Assembly: GCF_028471905.1 (NCBI RefSeq)
Contig: NZ_CP116902.1
Coordinates: 1,090,501 to 1,154,500, forward strand
Source: Aneurinibacillus uraniidurans
Lineage (GTDB): Bacteria > Bacillota > Bacilli > Aneurinibacillales > Aneurinibacillaceae
Direction: 5' to 3'
Length of the DNA stretch: 64,000 bases
Positions 9,156 to 17,353 of the stretch are shown in pieces (position 1 is the first letter of the stretch; each line of letters starts with the position of its first letter). A program made the translations under genes and the position numbers. Below the pieces are notes generated by a model. It saw nothing but the letters and a program-made list of their open reading frames with translations, searched no databases and was not told where the DNA came from.

Positions 9156-10745
9156 TTAGTTCACGCGGCGACCGTTCTCCCAGAATGGCTCGCGCAGGAC
9201 AACCTTTTGAATTTTACCGGAGGCTGTTTTTGGCAGTTCAGCAACGAACTGAACGGATTTTGGACATTTGAAGTGAGCCATACGCTCACGGCAGAAAGAA
9301 ATAATGTCTTGCTCGGTAGCTGTCTGTCCCTCGCGCAATACGCACACTGCATGCGGAACTTCGCCCCACTTCTCATGCGGGATGGCAATGATCGCAGCTT
9401 CCAGAACAGCTGGATGCTCGTACAGCGTTCCTTCTATTTCAATGGAAGAGATGTTTTCGCCACCGCTGATAATAATATCTTTTTTGCGGTCGACAATGTC
9501 GATATAACCGTTCTCATCAAGCGTTGCCATATCTCCGGTATGATACCAGCCATTGACGATAGCGCGCGCTGTTTCTTCCGGCTGCAGCCAGTAGCCGTCC
9601 ATAACGGAATTGGAGCGGCAGATTACTTCCCCTACTTCTTCGCCATTCGGTTCGATATCCTCTCCGTCTTCATTTACAACACGCACTTCCATCATCAGCA
9701 TGCTCATGCCTGCTTTTGCTTTGAGGCGGTGAATGCGGTCCATGTCATTTTCATCGCGGATCGCTTTTTTGATGTGGGATACGGTCAAGAATGGAGAGAC
9801 TTCTGTCATGCCATATACTTGAACGAATGTCCAGCCCAGTTCATTTTCTACTGCTTTTACAAAAGACGGAGGTGGAGCAGAGCCTGCAAGTACGACACGA
9901 ACTGGCTGCTTGATCGTTGCTTGTTTGGCCGAAGGGTCATTAAAGATCATATTTAGCACAGTTGGCGCCATGCAGGCGACCGTTACGCCTTCCTCTACGA
10001 TCAAACGGGTAATAAGTGGTGGATCAATTTTGCGCAGCATCACATGTGTGGCCCCCATACCGGTAAACGAGAACGGAGTGCCCCAGCCGTTTACGTGGAA
10101 CATTGGGAGTGTATGTAATAGGACATCCTCATCTTCTGCACGCAAGTGGATGATCGTATTGAGAGCATTGTTATACAGGCTGCGGTGTGTTTGAATAACG
10201 CCTTTCGGACGACCTGTTGTACCGCTTGTATATAAGATCGTCGCCATATCTGTTTCTTCCATTTCTTCGTATACAGCATTTTCGGAAGCGCTCTCAATCA
10301 TGGCATCATAAGAGAGCCAGTCTGCATTTGTTTCAAATCCGTCAACTGGAAGCGTTACATACGTCTGAACTGTGGAGAATTTTTCAAGAACTGGTTCGAT
10401 AAGAGGTGCCAGTTCTGCATCTACCATAAACATCGCCGCACCGGAGTGGTTTACAATATACTCGTAATCTGCCGGAACGAGACGGGTATTAAATGGAACA
10501 ACGACCGCGCCGATTTGAAAGGCGGCATAAAATGTTTCATACATTTCTAGGCGGTTAGGTGACAAGACGGCAACCCGGTCTCCTTTGCGGATACCGCGTT
10601 CGCGCATTGCATTGGATAAGCGGTTTACACGTTTCTGGATTTCGGTATAGGTAAAGCGGCGTTCGCCATCAATTACGGCTGTTTTCCTTGGATAATGGTA
10701 TACAGCTCTCTTTAGGAAATCGTGCAATAAAAATGGTACGTGCAT
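9156..10745 (-). CDS. Long/medium-chain acyl-CoA ligase (AMP-forming)
   Basis: This 529-residue ANL-superfamily enzyme activates fatty acids to acyl-CoA through an acyl-AMP. Its core motifs are all present: A3 YTSGTTGRPKGV, A5 VYGMTEVSPF, A7 YHTGDMATLDENGY, A8 DRKKDIIISGGENIS and the A10 lysine in KTASGKIQK. N- and C-terminal domains have normal size. ATG 10745 follows AGGAGGAGAG. It is monocistronic, flanked by terminators on both sides. The preferred chain length cannot be read from the sequence. Confidence 0.9.
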   Translation of the reverse strand: MHVPFLLHDFLKRAVYHYPRKTAVIDGERRFTYTEIQKRVNRLSNAMRERGIRKGDRVAVLSPNRLEMYETFYAAFQIGAVVVPFNTRLVPADYEYIVNHSGAAMFMVDAELAPLIEPVLEKFSTVQTYVTLPVDGFETNADWLSYDAMIESASENAVYEEMEETDMATILYTSGTTGRPKGVIQTHRSLYNNALNTIIHLRAEDEDVLLHTLPMFHVNGWGTPFSFTGMGATHVMLRKIDPPLITRLIVEEGVTVACMAPTVLNMIFNDPSAKQATIKQPVRVVLAGSAPPPSFVKAVENELGWTFVQVYGMTEVSPFLTVSHIKKAIRDENDMDRIHRLKAKAGMSMLMMEVRVVNEDGEDIEPNGEEVGEVICRSNSVMDGYWLQPEETARAIVNGWYHTGDMATLDENGYIDIVDRKKDIIISGGENISSIEIEGTLYEHPAVLEAAIIAIPHEKWGEVPHAVCVLREGQTATEQDIISFCRERMAHFKCPKSVQFVAELPKTASGKIQKVVLREPFWENGRRVN

Positions 10746-10838
10746 ATCTTCTCTCCTCCTAAGAAAATTTGGAAACCTACTTAATCAAAATACCATAAAA
10801 TTTCTGAAAAAAATACATTGCCAGGGAAAAAATGAAAG

Positions 10839-10868
10839 AATCCGCTTTTGCATGAAGAAAAGCGGATT
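10839..10868 (-). terminator. Terminator of the chemoreceptor gene
   Basis: AATCCGCTTTT (10839-10849) pairs with AAAAGCGGATT (10858-10868), with T-rich sequence on the minus strand beyond it. Confidence 0.65.
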
Positions 10869-10876
10869 ATATTACT

Positions 10877-12562
10877 TTACAAATGAAATTTTTTTACTTC
10901 GCTTTGCAGTTCTTGGGCTAAGCGACTTAGTGAATCAGAGGAAGCAGTGATTTCTTCGATAGAGGCAAGCTGTTCCTGGGAAGAGGAAGAGATCCCTTGC
11001 ATACTTCCGTATATTTCTCCGGAAACATAAGTAAGCTGATCGACGGAAGCGGTGATTTGTTGTGTACTGGCTGACATCTGTTCTGTGGCGGCGGAGATTT
11101 CCTGAATGTCGCCTGCCACTTCTTCAATCGCATGGAGAATACGCTGGAATGTTTCTCCTACTTCATTGACCACTACAGTGCCTGATTCAACTTCCTCCGT
11201 GCCGCGCTCCATTGTATGAACGGCTTTTTCTGTGTTCAGTTGAATTCCTTCAATTAGAACCGCGATTTGTTCGGTAGATTGGCGCGATTGTTCTGCTAGC
11301 TTACGCACTTCTTCCGCTACAACGGCGAATCCTTTGCCATGTTCTCCGGCACGAGCCGCTTCGATTGCTGCATTTAACGCCAGCAGATTTGTCTGGTTCG
11401 CAATCTGGTTAATAGTTTCTACGATATGTCCGATTTCTGCTGAACTTTCACCAAGTGTACGGATGACAGAAGCAGACTCGTGTACAGCTTCACTGATAGA
11501 CTTCATCTGATCGATTGTACGTGCAATGACCTGACTGCCCTGCCGTGCATCCTGGAGCACACCACTAGATGATTCAGATACATTTGTTGTTGATTCGGCA
11601 ATCCGTTGGACAGCGAGGGAGTTCTCCTCAATTGCTTGACGGTTTTCGGACATACTTGCTCTCTGAGAGTCTGCCCCGTTGGCTACGTCTTGAATGGCAT
11701 TGGCAACAATTGTGGCTGCTTCAGATGACTGTTCTGCACTTGCATACAGTTCTTCTGATGCTGCGGAAACGTGCTCAGAACTCTCGTTTACTTTACTGAT
11801 AAGTTCGCGTAGATTCGTTTTCATTTCATTAAAAGCTGTTCCAAGTTCACTAATTTCATCTTTTCCTGTGATAGGAATCGCAGCGATAGACAGGTCACCG
11901 GTTGCGAGTTGACGGGCTGATTTGGAAACAGCAATGATCGGCCGTGAAATAAGACGGCTGATGAACCAGGAGATGAAGATACCGCCTACAAATGCCAGGA
12001 TACTCAGGATAAGAATCCAGGTTTTAGATGAATTTGCATGGTCGCTTGTTTGCTGAGTTACGGTTTGCATATGAGCTGTGATAGTGCTGGACAGTTTTTG
12101 GGCCTGATTTACAAAGGTATCGATTTGTTGTTTTGCACTTGTGCGGCTGATCTGTTCATATTCTGCTGTTTTGTTTGCTTTTTTTAGTGCGAAGAGCTGC
12201 TGGGCTGTGCTATCAAAGTCATCATTTACCTTATTAAGTGAAGTGAGCATAGCTTGGCTTTCATCGGTTGTGAGTAGAGGGCTTAGCTCTTTAACGAGTA
12301 CTCTATATTCATGATCGGCTTGTTTGTATGCATCAAGTGAACCGACATCCCCAGTAAGCAAATATTTATCAACTTCTTTGGATTGTTTATAGGTATTTGC
12401 AACTAATTTCTCTGTTAATACATCAGCATGGGCATCACGATTGAGGAGCTCGGTGTAGTTGGAGTTGACAGCCGAAAGTTGAGAATAACTAATTCCTGCT
12501 GTACAGGTTAATAAAAATAGGATAATACCAAATCCTAAAATAAGCTTCGCTCTTATAGTCAT
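10877..12562 (-). CDS. Methyl-accepting chemotaxis protein
   Basis: This 561-residue transmembrane receptor starts with a short cytoplasmic tail and TM1 (about 8-28). A four-helix-bundle sensor domain (4HB_MCP type, about 30-185) and TM2 (about 186-206, [19 protein letters not shown]) follow, then HAMP (about 207-260) and the coiled signalling domain. The signalling tip shows [49 protein letters not shown], here cited as its two conserved blocks around [19 protein letters not shown] and [16 protein letters not shown]. It relays an unknown ligand to CheA. No che genes are nearby. Confidence 0.92.
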   Translation of the reverse strand: MTIRAKLILGFGIILFLLTCTAGISYSQLSAVNSNYTELLNRDAHADVLTEKLVANTYKQSKEVDKYLLTGDVGSLDAYKQADHEYRVLVKELSPLLTTDESQAMLTSLNKVNDDFDSTAQQLFALKKANKTAEYEQISRTSAKQQIDTFVNQAQKLSSTITAHMQTVTQQTSDHANSSKTWILILSILAFVGGIFISWFISRLISRPIIAVSKSARQLATGDLSIAAIPITGKDEISELGTAFNEMKTNLRELISKVNESSEHVSAASEELYASAEQSSEAATIVANAIQDVANGADSQRASMSENRQAIEENSLAVQRIAESTTNVSESSSGVLQDARQGSQVIARTIDQMKSISEAVHESASVIRTLGESSAEIGHIVETINQIANQTNLLALNAAIEAARAGEHGKGFAVVAEEVRKLAEQSRQSTEQIAVLIEGIQLNTEKAVHTMERGTEEVESGTVVVNEVGETFQRILHAIEEVAGDIQEISAATEQMSASTQQITASVDQLTYVSGEIYGSMQGISSSSQEQLASIEEITASSDSLSRLAQELQSEVKKFHL

Positions 12563-12651
12563 AAATACTCACCACCATCTGTTTTTTAGTAATATATATC
12601 TAATACAATATTACCATAATATAAGGGTAGGATGTAAGAAAAAGCAAAATA

Positions 12652-12679
12652 AAAAAAGCTGCAAGATTTACAGCTTTTT
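12652..12679 (-). terminator. Terminator
   Basis: AAAAAGCTG and CAGCTTTTT form a stem that ends transcription of the minus-strand gene at 12705-13205. Confidence 0.65.
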
Positions 12680-12704
12680 CGATATAAAAGTATGTAGTAC
12701 ATCA

Positions 12705-13205
12705 TTAAACAACGGTCAGGGATATAATCTGACGGATCGGACTATCCATATTACGACCGTCTCCGTAATATAAGTATACAGGACCATCTTCACGAATCGG
12801 CTTGCCATCAATGGCAAAACAAAGGATGGCCTTTTCTGCCTCTGCAAGGGGGAGGTGATATTCTTCGCCTGTTTCGGTGCGACAAATAAGCGCAATCGCA
12901 TCCGCCGCTGGTTCAGCATTGCGCAGGAATGGGACGAGCGGCATGCCATAATCGCCGCTGATCTGTTTTTTCTCAACGAATAGCTGCTCACTTTGTTTGG
13001 TCGGAGTCGAACCATGTTCTAGTTCTTTATCCCATAGGCGCCCCATTCGAGTGATATCATCTTCTTTTTCTTTCTTTTCCTCCATTTGACCGGCACCGGC
13101 GAAGAAGTCTTCCATCTTGAACTTGCGGTCATCAAAAATCCAGATGCTTGGGTCAAGGGTAATGCTATAAGCGACTTTTCCATTAATTGATATAATGTCT
13201 GCCAT
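12705..13205 (-). CDS. Conserved-looking protein of unknown function
   Basis: This 166-residue soluble protein has an N-terminal stretch SITLDPSIWIFDDRKF, a charged Glu/Lys-rich middle (about 42-85) and a beta-rich C-terminal half ending GPVYLYYGDGRNMDSPIRQI. The last block loosely recalls surface loops of sulfite-oxidase-fold domains, but no cofactor-binding Cys is visible, so I do not assign that function. The start has GGAGGATATACAC in front. It lies downstream of the cax gene, 25 bases apart on the same strand. Confidence 0.6.
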   Translation of the reverse strand: MADIISINGKVAYSITLDPSIWIFDDRKFKMEDFFAGAGQMEEKKEKEDDITRMGRLWDKELEHGSTPTKQSEQLFVEKKQISGDYGMPLVPFLRNAEPAADAIALICRTETGEEYHLPLAEAEKAILCFAIDGKPIREDGPVYLYYGDGRNMDSPIRQIISLTVV

Positions 13206-13230
13206 GTGTATATCCTCCAGATTTTGTACT

Positions 13231-14286
13231 TCAGATAAAATAGAATGCAGTTCCTACTATAATATACACGACCAAAAGTAAAATTCCTTCATACCAGTTT
13301 GTACTTCCATCGCGCGCAATCGAAGAAGCGATAAAGACAGCAACCCCGATGGCGGCCAGTTCATAGGACGTGAATACGAGATTCATTTGACTGCCGAACA
13401 ATAAGCTGACAAATACAAGGGTTGGAGCTACGAACAGGGAAATCTGAAGGCTGCTTCCGACGGCGATCTCAACAGATGCGCCAATTTTGTTTTTCAGCGC
13501 CATAAAAACAGCAGCGCTATGCTCGGCGGCATTCCCGACAATGGCAATTACAAATGCCCCGACGAAGATTTCAGACCAGCCAAGCGACTTAGCTACCGCA
13601 TCAATGCTATGTACGAGCCATTCGCTTGTGATCGCTACAAATACAGTCGCGACGAGCAGAATGAGAATAGATGTGCTTTTGCTCCATATTGGACTCTCCT
13701 CTTCATCAGTGGAATCTTGATCAGAGAGAACGTCTTTGTGCGTGACCATGGAGAAGATGAGCCATAAAACATACGCAACAATCAGGAGCCCAGAGATCAT
13801 AAGGCTGAGCTGATTGATATGTGGAACGTTTAATTGCCGCATAAAGACAGCCGGAATAAACAGAGAAATGACAGCAAGTAGCATAAGAGAAGAGTTATGT
13901 CCGGCCAGCAGTGTGTTAAACCGCTGCTCTTTGAATTTAAGTCCGCCTGCAATGACGCTTAAGCCAAGTACAAGCAGCAAGTTGCCAATAATCGAGCCGG
14001 TAATACTTGCCTTTACCATATCGAATAGGCCTTCTTTAATTAGGAAAATCGAAATGATCAATTCAGCAGCGTTGCCGAATGTAGCATTTAGAAAGCCCCC
14101 GATCCGCTCACCTGCATAATGGGCTACGCTTTCCGTTGCTTTTCCAAGCAGCGCGGCAAGTACGATGATTGCAGCGGCTGCGGTTGCAAACTGCAGGCCC
14201 GATGAATGAGTAAAATAGTGGGCCCAGGCACTTAGTGCAGTGAAAAATACGACCAAACTGTAAAACAGTTTTTGATTCACACTCAC
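13231..14286 (-). CDS. cax: Ca2+/H+ antiporter (CaCA superfamily)
   Basis: This 351-residue protein has eleven predicted membrane helices and the two inverted alpha-repeat signatures of the CAX family, GNAAELIISIFLIKEG and GNAAEHSAAVFMALKNKIG. It exports Ca2+ in exchange for protons across the cytoplasmic membrane; B. subtilis YfkE (ChaA) is the characterised Bacillales example. An acidic loop between the halves (SDQDSTDEEES, about 193-203) corresponds to the family's central acidic region. It may be transcribed with the small gene downstream. Confidence 0.9.
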   Translation of the reverse strand: MSVNQKLFYSLVVFFTALSAWAHYFTHSSGLQFATAAAAIIVLAALLGKATESVAHYAGERIGGFLNATFGNAAELIISIFLIKEGLFDMVKASITGSIIGNLLLVLGLSVIAGGLKFKEQRFNTLLAGHNSSLMLLAVISLFIPAVFMRQLNVPHINQLSLMISGLLIVAYVLWLIFSMVTHKDVLSDQDSTDEEESPIWSKSTSILILLVATVFVAITSEWLVHSIDAVAKSLGWSEIFVGAFVIAIVGNAAEHSAAVFMALKNKIGASVEIAVGSSLQISLFVAPTLVFVSLLFGSQMNLVFTSYELAAIGVAVFIASSIARDGSTNWYEGILLLVVYIIVGTAFYFI

Positions 14287-14374
14287 ATCCTCACTTTCTT
14301 TATGTATGTTTTCTTACATGAACATACTCTTTTTTAGTCAAAATGAAAAGAAAAACATTGGAAGGGACAAGAAG

Positions 14375-14411
14375 AAAAGCGGAGTTGTCGCCTTGACACA
14401 TCCGCTTTTTT
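14375..14411 (-). terminator. Terminator of sleB
   Basis: AAAAGCGGA (14375-14383) pairs with TCCGCTTTT (14401-14409). Confidence 0.6.
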
Positions 14412-14417
14412 GTACAA

Positions 14418-15176
14418 TCAGTTGCAGAAAATATGCTTGCCGATCTTCTTAATCTGTGGTCGGCTCCAAATCCACGCTGATGTCGCGGTGTCTGGATTGA
14501 AATAGTACAGCGCACCACCCGTTGGATCCCAGCCATTCAGCGCATCTTGAACCGCTTTAACGGCTGTTTCATTCGGAGTCAGCCATATCTGACCATCCGA
14601 TACAGCCGTAAAAGCTCCTGGTTCAAAAATAACTGCACTCGGTGAGTTAGGAAAGGATGGGCTTTTCACTCGGTTGAGAATAACGGCGGCTACCGCTACC
14701 TGGCCGACATATGGCTCGCCGCGTGATTCCCCGTATACTGCGTTCGCCATCATTTTTAATTCGTTTTGAGAGAAGTTAACATTTGTTTTTGGCAGTTTCT
14801 TTGGTGCTGTGGCTGTTTCAGTTTTTGCAGGCGCTGTTTCTGGTGCGCCTGGGCGCCAGTTTTTCGTCGCTTCCCACAGTTTTAACTTTGTTTTCGGTCC
14901 AAGTATGCCATCAATAGGTATGCCGAATTCATACTGGAAATTGCGCAGTCCGTTATACGTACGCCACGAGAAAGTACCATCTACCGGTCCGGTATAAAAA
15001 CCGAGAAATTTGAGCCGTCCCTGCATTTCAGTAACGTCTTTTCCGCTTGATCCGACATATACCGTTTCCTCGCTGAACCCGTGCGCAGGCGATGGCGCAA
15101 GCCACGGCATCGTCATGGCAATGGCCAGAATCAGTACCACGGGCCAGATACGATTGTGGCGCATATATTTTTTCAT
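14418..15176 (-). CDS. sleB: Spore cortex-lytic enzyme SleB
   Basis: This 252-residue exported protein degrades cortex peptidoglycan during spore germination. It has a signal peptide (about 1-33, cleaved near PAHGFS), a peptidoglycan-binding domain (about 37-100, SSGKDVTEMQGRLKFLGFYTGPVDG) and a C-terminal hydrolase_2 domain (about 140-252). That domain carries MMANAVYGESRGEPYVGQVA, the catalytic Glu region, and the typical end ALYYFNPDTATSAWIWSR. ATG 15176 follows AGGAGGG. The usual partner gene ypeB is not adjacent: the next gene downstream is cax. Confidence 0.92.
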   Translation of the reverse strand: MKKYMRHNRIWPVVLILAIAMTMPWLAPSPAHGFSEETVYVGSSGKDVTEMQGRLKFLGFYTGPVDGTFSWRTYNGLRNFQYEFGIPIDGILGPKTKLKLWEATKNWRPGAPETAPAKTETATAPKKLPKTNVNFSQNELKMMANAVYGESRGEPYVGQVAVAAVILNRVKSPSFPNSPSAVIFEPGAFTAVSDGQIWLTPNETAVKAVQDALNGWDPTGGALYYFNPDTATSAWIWSRPQIKKIGKHIFCN

Positions 15177-15284
15177 GGGAATCCCTCCTGTAAAAGGTAG
15201 TACCCATATTTTGCACGTCTCGATACGAAAACATGTGTATAATAAAAGAGAAGAAACAAAGGAAATGATTGGAGAATCCTTGCT

Positions 15285-15557
15285 ATGGAAATTAAATACG
15301 AACAGATCGTATCCATCTGCAAAGCGCTCGGCCACCCGGTACGGTTGCGTATTTTCACCTTGCTGGCAGAGCAAGGTGAGTCATACTGCGGGGATATGGT
15401 TTCACTTGTCGGGGTGGCGCAGTCCACAGTGTCGCATCATCTCAAAATTTTAAAAGACAGTGGATTGGTTACAACGGAGGAGCAGGGGACATTCGTTTGC
15501 TACCGGGTGCAGCGGGACCGCCTGCGGGAATTGACACACTTACTTCAAGGATTGTAG
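15285..15557 (+). CDS. ArsR-family transcriptional regulator
   Basis: This 90-residue winged-helix repressor has the ArsR pattern: ALGHPVRLRIFTLLAEQGE, then the recognition helix region VAQSTVSHHLKILKDSGLV and wing TTEEQGTFVCYRV. A metal-binding CVC motif is absent; the cysteines seen are isolated (Cys12, Cys35 and one in the wing), so it may be redox- or non-metal-responsive. It is divergent from sleB and 90 bases upstream of the Asp23 gene, a possible target. Confidence 0.85.
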   Translation: MEIKYEQIVSICKALGHPVRLRIFTLLAEQGESYCGDMVSLVGVAQSTVSHHLKILKDSGLVTTEEQGTFVCYRVQRDRLRELTHLLQGL

Positions 15558-15647
15558 AAAAAAGTGGGGCAATTGCCTGAAACAAGTTGCCAGCGCCCAG
15601 ATGAACGAATACAATGAAAATTAATCAGATATAAAGGAGGAATTCCA

Positions 15648-16037
15648 ATGGCTGATGTAAAAGGAAACGGAGTGGTACGGATTGCGGATGATGTCGTGGC
15701 AGTAATTGCTGGGATTGCCGCAACAGAAACCGCAGGAATCGCAGGTATGTCAGGTGGAATTACCGAAGGATTAGCTCGTCGTGTAAGTGGAAAAAACGTG
15801 CAAAAAGGTGTTTCCGTAGAAGTGGGAGAATTCGAAGCGGCGATTGATCTGCGCGTAATTGTAGCGTACGGCAGTAAGATCGATGAAGCATGTCGCACGC
15901 TCCAGCAGAATGTACGAGATGCGGTGGAGTCCATGACGGGCTTACGTGTCGTGGAAGTAAATGTGAAAGTAGAAGGGGTAGAATTCCCGAAACCTGAAAA
16001 AGAACAGCTGCCAGAAGCAGCGCAGCGTGTGAAATAA
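15648..16037 (+). CDS. Asp23/Gls24-family envelope stress protein
   Basis: This 129-residue protein has the Asp23 fold pattern: GVVRIADDVVAVIAGIAATETAG, VEVGEFEAAIDLRVIVAYGSKI and the C-terminal VVEVNVKVEGVEF. Members are cell-envelope-associated or alkaline-shock proteins of Firmicutes. ATG 15648 follows AAAGGAGGAATTCC. It is monocistronic or follows the ArsR gene; a bidirectional terminator lies after it. Confidence 0.88.
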   Translation: MADVKGNGVVRIADDVVAVIAGIAATETAGIAGMSGGITEGLARRVSGKNVQKGVSVEVGEFEAAIDLRVIVAYGSKIDEACRTLQQNVRDAVESMTGLRVVEVNVKVEGVEFPKPEKEQLPEAAQRVK

Positions 16038-16051
16038 AAACAGAGTCATGT

Positions 16052-16089
16052 AAAAAGCGCAGGGCATTTATTATGTCACTGCGCTTTTT
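16052..16089. terminator. Bidirectional terminator
   Basis: AAAAAGCGCAG (16052-16062) pairs exactly with CTGCGCTTTTT (16079-16089) between convergent genes. Confidence 0.85.
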
Positions 16090-16094
16090 CGTTT

Positions 16095-16274
16095 TTACGC
16101 AACAGCAATTTCAATAGTCGATGGAACTTTTGGATTTTTTACCCCGAATAACCCAATAATGACAAGTAATCCGAGTAACAGTGATACAGCCAATGGATTA
16201 TCTGCTGCACTAGTTCCATTTGTGTTTGGAGTTCCGCTTGTGCTGGAAGTTCCGGTTGGGCTCGAATTTTTCAT
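16095..16274 (-). CDS. 59-residue single-pass membrane protein with Ser/Thr/Gly-rich N-terminus
   Basis: The frame begins MKNSSPTGTSSTSGTP, a low-complexity Thr/Ser/Gly segment with a repeated GT(S/P) theme. A membrane helix follows (about 29-44, AVSLLLGLLVIIGLFGV), then a short tail. AGGAGGGAGATAC precedes ATG 16274. It starts 15 bases after the stop of the gene at 16290-16649, so the pair forms an operon. I recognise no family; a spore or envelope role is possible from context only. Confidence 0.6.
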   Translation of the reverse strand: MKNSSPTGTSSTSGTPNTNGTSAADNPLAVSLLLGLLVIIGLFGVKNPKVPSTIEIAVA

Positions 16275-16289
16275 GTATCTCCCTCCTGA

Positions 16290-16649
16290 TTACGGATCCT
16301 GCATTCGCCGCTTAAGAGCAGCCAAAATTTCATCCAGTGTAATCGTACCGTTATTACGTAGGAAGTTAGCAAGTTCGCCGACACGATTTTCCTGCTGATT
16401 CTTCTGGCAGGGATTCTGTAACTTTCCGACCAGCGAAACGATAATCCCTCCATCGCGTCCGAACTCAATGGAATCGGTGATGAGTTCTCCAGATAAAAGC
16501 AGAGCAGCCGTAATAATTTCAAGTTGTTTCGAGGAGAAGAAATGGTCATACGGAGAAGAATGGGTGCTATTTGTTTGTGTATTGTTTGTCTGCGTTTTGT
16601 TTGTTTGTCCGCTTGATTTTGTAGTCTCGGTATTCCTACGCTTCGCCAT
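16290..16649 (-). CDS. Small protein of unknown function with Asn/Thr/Gln linker
   Basis: This 119-residue protein has a basic start (MAKRRNTETTK), a Thr/Asn/Gln-rich linker (about 12-30, SGQTNKTQTNNTQTNS), then a folded part beginning PYDHFFSSKQLEIITAALLLSGEL. Its end (ELANFLRNNGTITLDEILAALKRR) looks like an amphipathic helical pair. The linker is encoded by a run of imperfect TTTGT repeats on the plus strand (about 16560-16610), which could slip. GGAGGGGAGAAA precedes the start. Confidence 0.6.
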   Translation of the reverse strand: MAKRRNTETTKSSGQTNKTQTNNTQTNSTHSSPYDHFFSSKQLEIITAALLLSGELITDSIEFGRDGGIIVSLVGKLQNPCQKNQQENRVGELANFLRNNGTITLDEILAALKRRMQDP

Positions 16650-16699
16650 TTTCTCCCCTCCCTCTTACACAGTATGCAGGAGTGGGCCGGATGCGCCGA

Positions 16700-17188
16700 T
16701 TATCGCGGCTCAATTAATTGGAACGCGCCTGTGCCGGCTAGTATAAGTCGCCCTTTCTCATTATGAATGCGGCATTCACATACACAACGAGTACGTCCTC
16801 GCCTCAGTACAGAAGCGGTAGCGATTAATCTTTCTCCCTTGCCAGGAGAAAGGTAGTGAACGTTCATCTCGGTAGTGACGACCTTATAACCTGTAGTCCG
16901 ACTTGCTACTGATCCCATCACGCTATCGGCGAGAGTAGCTGTCATACCGCCGTGTACAATACCGAGTCGATTCATCATAAAAGGGGTAATAGGCACATCA
17001 AAGCGGTATGTCCCATCCTCCAGGTATTCTCCTTGCAGTCCAAGGAAGCCGGAAATATAGGCTGTTTTACGTTCCTGCATGTATTCTATAGCCTGGCGGG
17101 CAAGATATAGAATCTGTTGATCTTCCTCTGATCCATTCTCAAGCGTATCTTTTACAAATTGAAGCAATGCTTCCTGGTCGTGTCTCAT
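16700..17188 (-). CDS. PaaI-family hotdog thioesterase
   Basis: This 162-residue protein has the PaaI/YbgC-like hotdog signature, RLGIVHGGMTATLADSVMGSVAS, followed by TTEMNVHYLSPGKGERLIATASVLRRGR. It would hydrolyse acyl- or aryl-CoA thioesters. ATG 17188 is chosen because AGGTGAAAGC precedes it; a longer frame from a TTG at 17242 has no ribosome binding site. The substrate is unknown. Confidence 0.82.
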   Translation of the reverse strand: MRHDQEALLQFVKDTLENGSEEDQQILYLARQAIEYMQERKTAYISGFLGLQGEYLEDGTYRFDVPITPFMMNRLGIVHGGMTATLADSVMGSVASRTTGYKVVTTEMNVHYLSPGKGERLIATASVLRRGRTRCVCECRIHNEKGRLILAGTGAFQLIEPR

Positions 17189-17287
17189 GCTTTCACCTGT
17201 CCTTTGTAGGATTGCTTTGTCGTGTTCTTTTGTAGTATACAAGATTTTTGTGGAAAACTACTTTTCGTATAACAAGGAACGTGCAGT

Positions 17288-17315
17288 TTGTCTTGACGTA
17301 GGAAATGTGTATACT
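17288..17315 (+). promoter_or_regulatory. Candidate sigma-A promoter
   Basis: TTGTCT (17288-17293) and TATACT (17310-17315) are spaced by 16 bases, upstream of the helicase-associated gene. Confidence 0.4.
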
Positions 17316-17353
17316 TACTTACAACAATGTTTTGTATTCGGATGGTGAACCGT

